Shown: positions 44,327 through 63,476 of the stretch, piece after piece | How the letters are laid out: each line of letters starts with the position of its first letter | How positions within the stretch are numbered: the first letter of the stretch is position 1 | NCBI RefSeq assembly: GCF_002933775.1 | Contig: NZ_BEWV01000215.1 | Coordinates: forward strand, 16,157-80,156 | DNA length: 64,000 bases | From: Prevotella sp. MGM1 | GTDB taxonomy: Bacteria; Bacteroidota; Bacteroidia; Bacteroidales; Bacteroidaceae | Direction of reading: 5' to 3' | Made by a program: the position numbers and the translations under genes | The notes under the pieces: generated by a model | Seen by the model: only the letters and a program-made list of their open reading frames with translations | What the model was told of the DNA's origin: nothing | Database searches by the model: none

Positions 44327-46249
44327 CTATCTCACAATAACTACCCCGCCATTATTCGGTATGCTGACGCTGAAAGTCTTTTTCTTCGATATTTTTGCTG
44401 TCACGAGCTTATCGTTCATATAAAGGCTTACGGTCTCACCACCTTCAAACATCGGCAACTCCAAAGTCTTCTTCATTGTCTCACCCGTTGCGTTTATTCC
44501 CGCTATATACCATTTGGTTCCTGATCTGCGAGCCATTATGGCATAACGCCCGGGATAGCCGTCGATGTATCTCACTTCATCCCACGTTGTCGGCACCTGT
44601 TTCATAAAATCTATCGCCCATGACGGGGCATCATCGAGGTTATTGGGAGCAAGGGCAAAATGCTGCACGGCGCTTTGGAAAAGCACGGCCGTGGCAAGAG
44701 CGTATACATCCGTAGTCACACGACGGCTGCCAGTTTTATTATTGGCATTATAAAACTTATTGAGCGTAGAGCCTCCGAAATCCATCGAACCTACTGTGTT
44801 TCGGATAAACGGATGTATCGTTCCACAATGGGCCTCTACATCGCAGAACCCTTGCGAGAAATGAAGGTTCTCACTTGCGAGAACAGCCTCACTTGCCGCA
44901 TAATTGGGGTACATGCGTTCCCATCCTCGAGGCAACGTACATCCATGGAATATTACGAGCAGATCATTGTCATTGGCATCCGTAAGTATCTGTTCGTAAA
45001 GTTGCATTGTCGATTGCTTGTCTCCACCGAAAAAGTCAACCTTTATTCCAAGTATACCGGTCTTTTTCATCCACCGCATCTCCTCCTTACGTTTAATAGG
45101 ATCATTCATTATGCCACGCGGAGATTGCGGAGCATGATTCCATGCACCGTTAGAGTTATACCAAAGATACAGTCCCACTCCTTTTTGCTTTCCATATTTG
45201 GCCAGTTCTTCTATTCGCCCATAACCAATCTGAACATCCCAAAGAGCATCTATAAGAACAGAACGGTATCCCATAGCGGCAGCAAAATCGATATAACGAC
45301 GCTGTTCGTCAAAATTACAACTGGAATCCATGCCTATAATCCACGACCAAGTACCTTTACCGTACTCATATTTATATTCCGTAGAATATTTCGGTTTCAC
45401 CAAATCCCACGCAACAGTAGTCTCCACCACATTTGCCAATGTCGCACCCACTGTTATCGTTCTCCATGGCGTCTCACCCGGCAAAGCCATCTGTACGGAT
45501 GTATCTCCCCAACCGTTGTTTTCTTCGGCCATCGGGAAGCCTATTCTGTAATTACCATTCGGTCCGCCAAGCAATCTGCATCCGCAATAGTCGCCGTCCG
45601 TACCTGTCTCGGATATCAGTGTCCATCCGTTATCGCCATTACGGAAAAGGCATGGGAAAGTATATCCAAATCCCCAACCATTCTTTCCGGTCGCCTCATC
45701 ACAGGCATACCTTGTCTCATAGCTCGGAGCCGTTCCGGCAAATCCGGTCATTGGCTTTGATTGAGGACACAAGAATGTTGTCGTGCCTTCTGGCATATCA
45801 AAGGATGTTTTTTCCTCCTTTATCACACAACTGAATTTTCCTTTCGGCGCATTGAGCGTATAACGGAATGCCACGTCACGGTCACTGACACGGAATATAA
45901 CGGACATTACCTGTTTGCCGGCTTTATCAAACCGGCAAATCATTTCATTGGCCGAATAATTTATATTGCTTTGCTTTATGTTTCGCAAGCCGTAACTTTC
46001 GTTTATTGTTTTTCTTTCCGAACCGTTCAACATCAGCTCACGGCTGAAATCACCGATATCGGTAATCAAGCCCAAAAAGGATTTACCGATAAAAGTCTTG
46101 CCATCGTATTTAACCTCATACTGAGGAGTGCCGTTCTCATCGGAAACAGTAACCGCAATCCGTCCGTCAGGACTGTTTACAACATATTCCGCCCCAAACA
46201 AAAACATAGGAACATATACCAACAAAGATATCAAAAACAGTTTTTTCAT
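44327..46249 (-). CDS. GH97 alpha-glycosidase (second of two)
   Basis: A 640-residue secreted GH97 with a signal peptide (1-20), an N-terminal beta-sandwich (NSPDGRIAVTVSDENG), a barrel with LIDALWDVQIGYG, LYLWYNSNGAWNHAP, GILGIKVDFFGGD, VIFHGCTLPRGWERMYPN and NTVGSMDFG, and a C-terminal beta domain. As in the other copy, the Asp in KVDFF suggests the retaining, alpha-galactosidase-like branch. It would remove alpha-galactosyl caps found on complex cereal xylans (inference from context). It lies 51 bases upstream of GH43 and 193 bases downstream of the GH43-CBM6 gene. Confidence 0.93.
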   Translation of the reverse strand: MKKLFLISLLVYVPMFLFGAEYVVNSPDGRIAVTVSDENGTPQYEVKYDGKTFIGKSFLGLITDIGDFSRELMLNGSERKTINESYGLRNIKQSNINYSANEMICRFDKAGKQVMSVIFRVSDRDVAFRYTLNAPKGKFSCVIKEEKTSFDMPEGTTTFLCPQSKPMTGFAGTAPSYETRYACDEATGKNGWGFGYTFPCLFRNGDNGWTLISETGTDGDYCGCRLLGGPNGNYRIGFPMAEENNGWGDTSVQMALPGETPWRTITVGATLANVVETTVAWDLVKPKYSTEYKYEYGKGTWSWIIGMDSSCNFDEQRRYIDFAAAMGYRSVLIDALWDVQIGYGRIEELAKYGKQKGVGLYLWYNSNGAWNHAPQSPRGIMNDPIKRKEEMRWMKKTGILGIKVDFFGGDKQSTMQLYEQILTDANDNDLLVIFHGCTLPRGWERMYPNYAASEAVLASENLHFSQGFCDVEAHCGTIHPFIRNTVGSMDFGGSTLNKFYNANNKTGSRRVTTDVYALATAVLFQSAVQHFALAPNNLDDAPSWAIDFMKQVPTTWDEVRYIDGYPGRYAIMARRSGTKWYIAGINATGETMKKTLELPMFEGGETVSLYMNDKLVTAKISKKKTFSVSIPNNGGVVIVR

Positions 46250-46442
46250 ATATTACTTCATTTATTATAACGTTAGTTCCACGAACTCAGAATAAAGCCA
46301 TGACCGGCTAAAACATGTTCACAATAGTCGATTGACATTTGACATGTGTCCACTGCCATAAACAAATTGTTTTATACACTCAACAGTGCAGGCTATGGCA
46401 ATAGCCTCATTATTTCCAAAAACCACGTCATTATTATTATAC

Positions 46443-47813
46443 TTATTCAAATTTCCACCAATCGAAATTAAACAACTTGCAGCCCTTATATCCCTTGTAA
46501 ACGAAATAAATATCATGCTTTCCGCTAATCTTATTTTTCACCGGTGCCTCAAAGATTTTCCATTCTTCCCAACCACCGGTACGAGGAATGGCTGTTTCCG
46601 CTATCAAGGTTCCGCCTATACTATCTGCATGAACTTCAATAGTACCACCCTTCAAGGCAGAGGCTGCACAAACAATAAACTTGTTATATTCCCTTTTATT
46701 AAAATCCACCTCACGCACTTTCGTCCAGTCACCGTTATTTATGTTTGACACATATACACCTGTACGATCGTTGTTCTCTGTTTCCACTCCTTTTGAAAAA
46801 GCTATGGTCTCAGCCTCTGTCTTTATAAACGGATTTAAAACACCTATCGGTTTAACACCTTCGTCAGTAGGCATGATTACAGGGAATGTACCATCGGAAT
46901 TGTACTTAAACTCTTCTACAGCCGTACTACGTCCGAATCCTCCGCCACCGGGTAATTTTCCGGTATGGTAGAAGAAATAATTATGTCCTTTGAAATCTGC
47001 CACACCGCAATGGTTAGTAAAAGAACCGGTCTTGCACAAAGGCATGATCTCACCACGATATTTCCACGGGCCGGTAGGTTTCTTTGCCGTGGAGTAAGCT
47101 ATATGCTCGGGTACTCCACCAGCAGCATAAAGCAAGTAATAGAGCTTATTGCGTTTAAGCAACCAAGGCCCCTCCGTATAACAATCTTTATACTTTACGT
47201 CCTTCTTCCTCTGTTTCATACCCGGAGCACCGAAACCTTCTTCCGTCTGTTCTATCTTTTCCACTTCCCCGCTGTATGAAATCATATCACGGTTAAGACG
47301 TATGTAATATATATTGGGATTGCCCCAGAACAGCCAAGCCTGTCCGTCATCGTCTATCATCACAGTCGGGTCTATATTGTCCCAACTGCCATTATCAACA
47401 AGCGGTTTGCCTATGGCATCCTTAAACGGCCCGGTCGGAGTGTCTCCCACCGCAACTCCGATTGCCATACCGTTGGTAATCTTCGAATGGGCACATATAT
47501 ACCAATAATACTTACCATCACGTTCTATACACTGCGCAGCCCACGCCCTATCATCAGCCCAACTGAATGTACCAAGCCCCAAAGGCACTCCGTGATCTGT
47601 CCAGTTCACCATGTCTTCGGTTGAATACAATCTCCAATCATACATCCAGAAGAAATCAGCCCCGGCTTCGTCATGACTGGTATAAAGATACAATCTGTCA
47701 CCTGCCACCATTGGAGCCGGGTCGGCAGTATAACGTGTCTGAACAATGGGGTTCTGAGCACCCGCAATAGTTGCGGTCATCGCCAAAGCTGTTATCAATA
47801 TAGATTTTTTCAT
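46443..47813 (-). CDS. GH43 enzyme with C-terminal CBM6
   Basis: A 456-residue secreted protein: signal peptide (1-19), GH43 propeller (about 22-310) and a CBM6 beta-sandwich (about 328-456; KTEAETIAFSKGVETE, ending NFDWWKFE). The catalytic acids are the base Asp in YTADPAPMV, the Asp in NIDPTVMIDDDG and the Glu in YTEGPWLLKR. This layout is that of arabinofuranosidases and beta-xylosidases on arabinoxylan (GH43_10/29-like). CBM6 modules bind xylan or beta-glucan chain ends. It lies six bases behind the double esterase gene, so it is co-transcribed. Confidence 0.93.
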   Translation of the reverse strand: MKKSILITALAMTATIAGAQNPIVQTRYTADPAPMVAGDRLYLYTSHDEAGADFFWMYDWRLYSTEDMVNWTDHGVPLGLGTFSWADDRAWAAQCIERDGKYYWYICAHSKITNGMAIGVAVGDTPTGPFKDAIGKPLVDNGSWDNIDPTVMIDDDGQAWLFWGNPNIYYIRLNRDMISYSGEVEKIEQTEEGFGAPGMKQRKKDVKYKDCYTEGPWLLKRNKLYYLLYAAGGVPEHIAYSTAKKPTGPWKYRGEIMPLCKTGSFTNHCGVADFKGHNYFFYHTGKLPGGGGFGRSTAVEEFKYNSDGTFPVIMPTDEGVKPIGVLNPFIKTEAETIAFSKGVETENNDRTGVYVSNINNGDWTKVREVDFNKREYNKFIVCAASALKGGTIEVHADSIGGTLIAETAIPRTGGWEEWKIFEAPVKNKISGKHDIYFVYKGYKGCKLFNFDWWKFE

Positions 47814-47819
47814 ATCGTG

Positions 47820-52167
<4,348 letters not shown>

Positions 52168-52185
52168 TACATTACTTTTTCGTCA

Positions 52186-57407
<5,222 letters not shown>

Positions 57408-57440
57408 TTAATAATAAAATATGCCATAGATTTACTTTCA

Positions 57441-57448
57441 CAAAGGTA
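57441..57448 (-). promoter_or_regulatory. -7 promoter element of the main enzyme operon
   Basis: The plus strand reads CAAAGGTA, giving TACCTTTG on the reverse strand, 54 bases before the GH43-CE1 ATG. No other consensus element was seen in the short spacers down to 34163, so the ten glycan-enzyme genes may be one long transcript. Confidence 0.6.
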
Positions 57449-57540
57449 TCATTTTTTTATATAAAAGACGTCTCATAAACGTCTCTTTTTTCTTTCTATT
57501 CGTTTCAAAACAAGCACGTCTCTTTTTTTGCACAAAAAAA

Positions 57541-57575
57541 TACGGGCGGACAATGCCTGCGCATGTCCGCCCGTA
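57541..57575 (-). terminator. Rho-independent terminator behind the large T9SS protein gene
   Basis: TACGGGCGGACA (57541-57552) pairs exactly with 57564-57575. On the reverse strand the stem is followed by a run of seven T. It lies 23 bases after the stop codon at 57599 and separates the two T9SS cargo genes from the enzyme operon. Confidence 0.85.
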
Positions 57576-57598
57576 AATAAATACTATCCTAAAATATG

Positions 57599-60500
57599 TT
57601 ATTTCACAATAACCTTTTCAGTGCGTACAGAACCATCGTTCATGTATTTCTTCACGATGTTCAGACCTTTCTTGGCCGTAACGATGCGGCGTCCGTTCAG
57701 GTCGTAAAGCTCAACCTTGCGTACTGCGTTGTTGTTTCCTGCCTCAACAGAGTCGATACCGTCTACAAGCTCTTTCAGTGCAGAAGCATAGTCGAAGCCC
57801 TCAGCGCTGTTGGTCATGAACAACTGAACGTTATTGAAGAATACGTGAGAGCCATTGGCTGCAAAAGCACCGAGAGTGAGCTGACCGTCAGTAATTACTA
57901 CATTCGTGAATGCGAGGTTGCTGTACGGGAACGACTGTCCGATAACCGGAGCATGAACCGTCTGATCTGCCTCGTCTGCCGATGTCTTGATGAAGAAATG
58001 GTTGTTCAAGTCACCTGCATCGGTCTCGCGCTCGCCAAATCCGCCCATTATAGTATAGATACCTGCCGGCAGGTCTGTTATTGTCTGCTCTGCACGGAAT
58101 TCTTTTGTCCAGTTCTGAACCATTGCGTCAACATAAGGGTTCTCTTCGCTCAACGTCCAACCCCAACCGGTAGACGCAGTTGCCTGCCAACCCTCACCGA
58201 GAGTAACCGTCCAACCGGGGAATGTCTCTTCATCAGGATTTACTATAATGTCGTTTGCCGAGCCAAGTTGGTTATCAATGGTTATATAGATGTTCGGGTT
58301 CTTAACGAACACTGTCATATCGAATGAGTCTTTGTACTCTTCCAATGTAACCTCGTCAACCTTGGTGTCGAAGAGGGTATTGTCGGCATCGCTAAGAATT
58401 GTATAGAGTTTCTCCTTGATACTGTGCTTCAGAAGTTCGGCCACTGCGTCATCGTCTGTCAGCGCTTTGTTTGCCTCCACGATTACAGGAGCGTCCTCTG
58501 CCACACCGAGTTTCTTGGCTACGGCTATACCCGCACGGATACGCTCTGTGAGAGCAGCCACACCTGATGTACCGGTCTGTGAGCCGATACCCTTTTCATT
58601 TACATTAGCCTCCGTGAACATGTTCTTACACAAGTTGATAGCTCTTGTCAACTCAGCAATCGCTGTTTCGAGTTCTGCATCGTCCGTCAAGAGTTTGCCT
58701 GTATACTTACCGTTCACCTCTACGAGGTTCTTATAGTAGTCAGTTGCGTTGAACTTAGTCTCGGCATACTTGTCAACCATAGCCTGAGCGCTGTTATCGC
58801 CTGTTATCAAGCCGTCATAATTATTGACGAGAGATACGTGTTTGTTCAGAGCATCGACAGCCTCTTTCAGTTCGGCAACGGCAGCCTCGTAAACAGAAGG
58901 AGCGGTAAAGCGCTTTCCGTCATACTTCTGTATAGCGTTGTCAAGAGCAGTCCAAGCCTCACCGAGGTAACGGTCGCCGTTATTGTTGTCACGGCAAGCC
59001 TTAGCCTCGTCAAGAGCCAGCTTCAACATACCGTCGTAACGGGCTGCGGGAGATGAGGGAACATAGTCGAGACGAATATTTCCGAACATTACCTCATGCC
59101 AATCAGAACCTTCTTCGCCTGCCTGTGCGCAAGGTATCCATTTAAATGTATAGTTTCCTGTCTCAGGAGCCTTGAAGTCAATCGTAAACTTGGTCCAATC
59201 CCCTGTCGAGGCACCGGTATTACCGTTCACGTTCGGCAGACATTCCTCAATAGTTTCCGCTACTATTTCACCACTCGGAGCCATAACAACACACTTCATC
59301 CAATTCTGACCTTTCCAAGAACATGCATTGAACGTAAGCTGATACTTGTCGCCCTCTTCCAATGCTATGTTATAGTCATCAGCCTGTCCATACTGGCAAT
59401 GGTATGCACGGGTATACAGCGCATGACTGAAATTACCACCGCCTGTAAAGTTGAATATACGCGGACCTGAGCCGGCGCTACCTACGGGGATAGGATCACC
59501 GCTATCGTTGCACACTTCCCAACCTTCCGGAATATAGTTCGCGCCTTTCTCCTTGAAGTTGTCGGTATAGATATTGCGTACCACATCATTGGGATCAGCT
59601 TCCACCTCACCGAAATACATCTTGATTGTTTCCTCTCCGTAAATATCGTCACCGAGAATTCTTTCCGGATATATCTTTGTTGCATGCAGGGTGTACTCAC
59701 CTGTCACAAGCTCGGTAGTATTAGGACGCTTGAAGACAACAGTGGCAGCCATACCTTCTGCCGGAGTAACGGTCAATGTCTCGCTGAATCCGTTGTCACC
59801 TGTGAGAGTAGCCTCGATCTTAGAGCAGTCTACGACCTTATTGAAGGTCAGAGTGAAGTCCGTAGTTGCGTTCGGCAGGTTGAAAGCGCCGTTCTCCGGG
59901 TCAGCCTTTGCCAATATGGGAGTATCATAGCAGAAAGAGTATACATCGGCTATCTCAGCGTCATAGCGGCCGACCTCATTGCTGAACGCACGTACGACTA
60001 CGTCACCCTCGTGTACACGCGGGTGCTTGTTGCCTTTATACTGGATCTGGTTTGCGCCTTCCTGGTTCTTGAAACTTACGATGACCTTTGAATCCTCGCC
60101 GCTCGGATAAACATCGTCGCAGAATATATAGAGGAAGCCATCGTCAAGCAACTCGACAGAAAGAGGATTTGTATCCTGATCGTCAATGTTCAATGTCACG
60201 CAATCGTTGGGCAGAATAATACGGCCGTTGTTTGCTTTCACCAAATCCTTGATATTGGTATCGTATCCGAAGTCCACGCGGATTATGTCATCCCTGAATG
60301 TAACACCGGCAATCTCAGACTCCTCGATAAGCACGTTATCGATATAGTAGTCACCGGGAGAGAACACGTTCAAGGTAAGGAAGTACTTCTTCACAAGCTC
60401 CTCAACCTTGCCCGGATGCTCCTTATAATACTCCTGCTGGATTGCGTCAAGAGCATAGAAGAACATCATGGTGTACTTACGATAGCCGGTCCCAGGCTCC

Positions 60501-60937
60501 TGGAAATAAGAAATATCATAAGTATACTGCTCGTTGTCTTTTCCAAGGAATGGCAGGTCGCCATTCTCCTGACCCTGCATGAGGGCCACACGGGCTTTCG
60601 ACTTTATCATTGTCTCGCCGTCTATGGTATACTGGTTCAAACCGCAGAGGTCGAAAGACACACGATAGGATGTCTGTTCCTTGATGGGAAGATTTCTGAA
60701 CTTGATGGCACGGGTCCAGTCGGTAGTGTCCACCATTGTGTTGTAGAAATGCATGGCACCGTCTTCGATATTACGCTCATCACCTTCCATGTTGTTGACG
60801 AACTCATACCAACCGACCTCGGTGTCTCCCTTGGTCTGTTCGGCATCGAATCCCTCAAACATCACCTGCGGAGCCTGCGCCCACGCGAATGATGCGGAAA
60901 AGAACAAGCCGAGACTTAGTAAAAGGTTCTTTTTCAT
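57599..60937 (-). CDS. Large secreted multidomain protein with T9SS sorting domain
   Basis: 1,112 residues. A signal peptide (1-20) is followed by a jelly-roll-like domain (about 24-210), a connecting beta region, a Big_5/SbsA-like Ig domain (about 343-440; ADPENGAFNLPNATTDFTLTFN), a second jelly-roll (about 450-630; PRIFNFTGGG), helical FIVAR-like segments (about 640-830), a third beta domain (about 880-1040) and a type-A T9SS C-terminal sorting domain (VELYDLNGRRIVTAKKGLNIV). No catalytic family is recognised. The stacked beta domains suggest glycan binding at the cell surface (inference). It has its own -7 element (61000-61007) and terminator. Confidence 0.85.
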   Translation of the reverse strand: MKKNLLLSLGLFFSASFAWAQAPQVMFEGFDAEQTKGDTEVGWYEFVNNMEGDERNIEDGAMHFYNTMVDTTDWTRAIKFRNLPIKEQTSYRVSFDLCGLNQYTIDGETMIKSKARVALMQGQENGDLPFLGKDNEQYTYDISYFQEPGTGYRKYTMMFFYALDAIQQEYYKEHPGKVEELVKKYFLTLNVFSPGDYYIDNVLIEESEIAGVTFRDDIIRVDFGYDTNIKDLVKANNGRIILPNDCVTLNIDDQDTNPLSVELLDDGFLYIFCDDVYPSGEDSKVIVSFKNQEGANQIQYKGNKHPRVHEGDVVVRAFSNEVGRYDAEIADVYSFCYDTPILAKADPENGAFNLPNATTDFTLTFNKVVDCSKIEATLTGDNGFSETLTVTPAEGMAATVVFKRPNTTELVTGEYTLHATKIYPERILGDDIYGEETIKMYFGEVEADPNDVVRNIYTDNFKEKGANYIPEGWEVCNDSGDPIPVGSAGSGPRIFNFTGGGNFSHALYTRAYHCQYGQADDYNIALEEGDKYQLTFNACSWKGQNWMKCVVMAPSGEIVAETIEECLPNVNGNTGASTGDWTKFTIDFKAPETGNYTFKWIPCAQAGEEGSDWHEVMFGNIRLDYVPSSPAARYDGMLKLALDEAKACRDNNNGDRYLGEAWTALDNAIQKYDGKRFTAPSVYEAAVAELKEAVDALNKHVSLVNNYDGLITGDNSAQAMVDKYAETKFNATDYYKNLVEVNGKYTGKLLTDDAELETAIAELTRAINLCKNMFTEANVNEKGIGSQTGTSGVAALTERIRAGIAVAKKLGVAEDAPVIVEANKALTDDDAVAELLKHSIKEKLYTILSDADNTLFDTKVDEVTLEEYKDSFDMTVFVKNPNIYITIDNQLGSANDIIVNPDEETFPGWTVTLGEGWQATASTGWGWTLSEENPYVDAMVQNWTKEFRAEQTITDLPAGIYTIMGGFGERETDAGDLNNHFFIKTSADEADQTVHAPVIGQSFPYSNLAFTNVVITDGQLTLGAFAANGSHVFFNNVQLFMTNSAEGFDYASALKELVDGIDSVEAGNNNAVRKVELYDLNGRRIVTAKKGLNIVKKYMNDGSVRTEKVIVK

Positions 60938-60999
60938 ACTTTAATGTTTTAAATGTTAATAATAATAGTTATGGTAAAAATTTTCATTTTCCGACACGG

Positions 61000-61036
61000 C
61001 AAAGATAAAGCCATGCGATGTAACAGGCTTTATCTT
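61000..61036 (-). promoter_or_regulatory. -7 element overlapped by an inverted repeat, upstream of the large T9SS protein
   Basis: The plus strand reads CAAAGATA at 61000-61007 (TATCTTTG in reverse). AAGATAAAGCC (61002-61012) and GGCTTTATCTT (61026-61036) are exact inverted repeats with 13 bases between. The left arm covers the -7 element. It may be an operator, or a hairpin ending the GH98 transcript. Confidence 0.5.
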
Positions 61037-61071
61037 ATGTCTCATAGAGTTTTGTATTTGTATTTCAACCG

Positions 61072-63441
61072 TTATTTAACAACTGTTTTTCGACCGTCTT
61101 TTATATACACGCCCTTTACCGGATTGACTACCCTGCGCCCCGTAAGATCATAGTAACGGCCGGATTTTTTCATACCTTCAGCTGCTCCGGCACCGTCTAT
61201 TCCGCTCGTCTCCTCTATCAGTTCTACCACGACATTGTCGATCAGCAACGGCTGCGGGGTGGCCACGGTGGCGTTCGCACGAAGGTAAAAGACATTGTCA
61301 CCTTGTTCAAGCTCCACTTCTTTCGAAACTGTAAGCCACTCGTTTCCGGTCTTTGTAAACCTTATGCGGCCTTGGTTTCCGGCGTTGCCGGTGCTGTTGA
61401 GATACAGCAACACGTGCATCACGTCGGCATCAGCCGCACGGTAGCGGAACGTAAAACGGTATTTCCCGGCCACTGGAACATTTACGGTGTCCTTCACCAT
61501 GGCTGTCGACTTGGTGCCGAAATCCATATATCCCTGCGCCGTGTAGCCCTTCACACCGCTGTTCACACCGTTTGTCACGCAACGCCCCACGTTCTTGTAA
61601 TCGAAGCACTCCCCCTCATACTGACGAGGACCCATGTATACGGGAGGGACAGCCGGCTCGACGATATCCGCACGTGGTATGTCTGTCAGACGCCCCGTAG
61701 CCTTGCCGGCACACTTCACGTCGAGCTCCACAGCCCCGTTGTGCGACACCTTTATTATATATACGCCGTCTTTCCACTCCGCCGTCACCGTACTACGGAC
61801 ATGAGCGCCACGGTCTTTCCATGTCATGACAGGCTCTGCCGTGCTGCCGTATATGCGAAGCTCGTCTGTCTTTACATCCGTAGTGTCCACACGGTAATTG
61901 TTGAGATAGAATGTCACATGGTCGGAATACTCATGTATCAGTCCCGATGAATATTCAGAATATGTGATACGCATGCTGTCGCATGTGTTATACTTGAAAG
62001 GTATCTTAGCCCAGGCCGTCTTTCCGTAGCGGTATGGATAGTATGTGACCCACGCGTTCTTCATGCGGCCGGCAAACAGATTGCCCTCATATTCCTCGGG
62101 AGCGTACTTGTTTATCTCGTCCACCTTGGCCTGCACCGACTTCCAACGAGCGGCATAACCCGAAGTACGCAGGCGGATGGGTATCTCTTTCACGTCATCC
62201 GTATTGTTGTAAAATCCCGGCACGATGGGTATTGCGCCGTAGCGGCCCGTCTTCTTGAACCAAAGGGTGTTCTTATCGAGCGAGCCCTCGCCGTCCTGCT
62301 TGTACAGTCCGTCGTAAAGCGAGTTGGGCGTGGCATACATATCCTGCGTGGAACCTGTGTTCACGTCGTTCACCAGAGCGAGTTGCGTGCGGCCTATGAC
62401 TTCCTTCCTTGTGGGGATGCGCAGTGTGCCGTCGAGAATCTTGCGGTACATGTCGACCCATATATTGTCGAACTGCGAGAATCTGGCCCACCGGCGCGAC
62501 GTATACCCGTCTGGTGTCTGCCTCGTGCCGTTCTCATAGAAGCACTGCCTCCATATCAACTCGGGACCGTCCATCACAGTCATACCGGTCAGTTGTATGT
62601 TTTCAAGCACCGGGGCTATGCCTGCCGCCGTTGGATAGGTCTCTTTCCTCTCTTCGTCCAGCGCCCATCCGCACTCGTCGAACCGTATGCCGTAATTGTT
62701 GGTAAGACCGCTTATGAACGTGCCGAGACACAGGCTCTCGTTGTTATACCACGATGCGGCCGAAGTATACTTGTAGCACATTATAAGATTATCGGGATGC
62801 GCCTTGCAGGCTTCAAGGAAATTCTTGTCGCGTTTCATCATGGCGAGGGGGTCGCTGTCCCAATGCCATATACCGCCGCACCAGCTTATCGTGAGATAGC
62901 CGCCATACCTGACACTGAGATCCATCAACTTTGCAAAGTGGGCCAGGCGCACCGGCACATCGACACCGTATTTAAGCGGATCGGTGGAGAATATCGAGCG
63001 GAACCCCCAGAACTGCTCACAGTAGTTGAAACCGATGAAATTGGGATACTCGCGGTAAAACTCCTCGTAGACCTCCATCTCGTTGTCGGGCAGATGCGAG
63101 AACGCCCCGCTCGCCGGCTGCACCATGCACCACACCCTGTTCTCGGCACACGTACGCACCCACGAGCGCGCCGTCTCAAGACCATCGGGCACTATATTAA
63201 ACTCACCGGTTGTCTCGTTATGCGACACAGACAACGAGATGTTGAATACACACCACGGCTTCAGATCTTCGGGAACGAGGTTTATTATCTTCTGCGGATC
63301 CGGCCAGTTCCATGTGTCTATATGGATGATGAACATAGGGTTGTCCGCGCTTACCGGACGGCGCATGGGCTCAGCCTCTTCGGCCCATGTCAAAAAGGGC
63401 AGGGCGATGAATAGAATAATAAGCAATAACTTGTGTCTCAT
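61072..63441 (-). CDS. GH98-like endo-glycosidase with T9SS sorting domain
   Basis: About 789 residues from MRHKLL; the open frame begins at 63471, but the promoter -7 element lies inside that extension. It has a signal peptide (1-20), a GH98-type TIM barrel (about 25-330; FIIHIDTWNWPDPQKI, GFNYCEQFWGF with a candidate acid Glu, YGIRFDECGWALDEE, MTVMDGPELIWRQCF), a GH98 C-terminal domain (about 330-580), a CBM6-like beta domain (about 620-745) and a T9SS sorting tail (YYDLTGRRVVNPVKGVYI). GH98 includes blood-group endo-beta-galactosidases and an endo-xylanase of Bacteroides ovatus that acts on decorated corn xylan. Context favours the xylanase role (inference). Confidence 0.82.
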   Translation of the reverse strand: MRHKLLLIILFIALPFLTWAEEAEPMRRPVSADNPMFIIHIDTWNWPDPQKIINLVPEDLKPWCVFNISLSVSHNETTGEFNIVPDGLETARSWVRTCAENRVWCMVQPASGAFSHLPDNEMEVYEEFYREYPNFIGFNYCEQFWGFRSIFSTDPLKYGVDVPVRLAHFAKLMDLSVRYGGYLTISWCGGIWHWDSDPLAMMKRDKNFLEACKAHPDNLIMCYKYTSAASWYNNESLCLGTFISGLTNNYGIRFDECGWALDEERKETYPTAAGIAPVLENIQLTGMTVMDGPELIWRQCFYENGTRQTPDGYTSRRWARFSQFDNIWVDMYRKILDGTLRIPTRKEVIGRTQLALVNDVNTGSTQDMYATPNSLYDGLYKQDGEGSLDKNTLWFKKTGRYGAIPIVPGFYNNTDDVKEIPIRLRTSGYAARWKSVQAKVDEINKYAPEEYEGNLFAGRMKNAWVTYYPYRYGKTAWAKIPFKYNTCDSMRITYSEYSSGLIHEYSDHVTFYLNNYRVDTTDVKTDELRIYGSTAEPVMTWKDRGAHVRSTVTAEWKDGVYIIKVSHNGAVELDVKCAGKATGRLTDIPRADIVEPAVPPVYMGPRQYEGECFDYKNVGRCVTNGVNSGVKGYTAQGYMDFGTKSTAMVKDTVNVPVAGKYRFTFRYRAADADVMHVLLYLNSTGNAGNQGRIRFTKTGNEWLTVSKEVELEQGDNVFYLRANATVATPQPLLIDNVVVELIEETSGIDGAGAAEGMKKSGRYYDLTGRRVVNPVKGVYIKDGRKTVVK

Positions 63442-63468
63442 GTTGTATCTTCTTTTATATATCAGACG

Positions 63469-63476
63469 CAAAGATA
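63469..63476 (-). promoter_or_regulatory. -7 promoter element of the GH98-like gene
   Basis: The plus strand reads CAAAGATA, giving TATCTTTG on the reverse strand, 27 bases before the ATG at 63441. It decides the start: a longer reading frame would begin inside the promoter. Confidence 0.6.

Noticed and set aside
62383..63414. 343-codon forward frame at the right end
   Set aside because: It is antisense to the GH98-like gene and His/Arg-rich without motifs.
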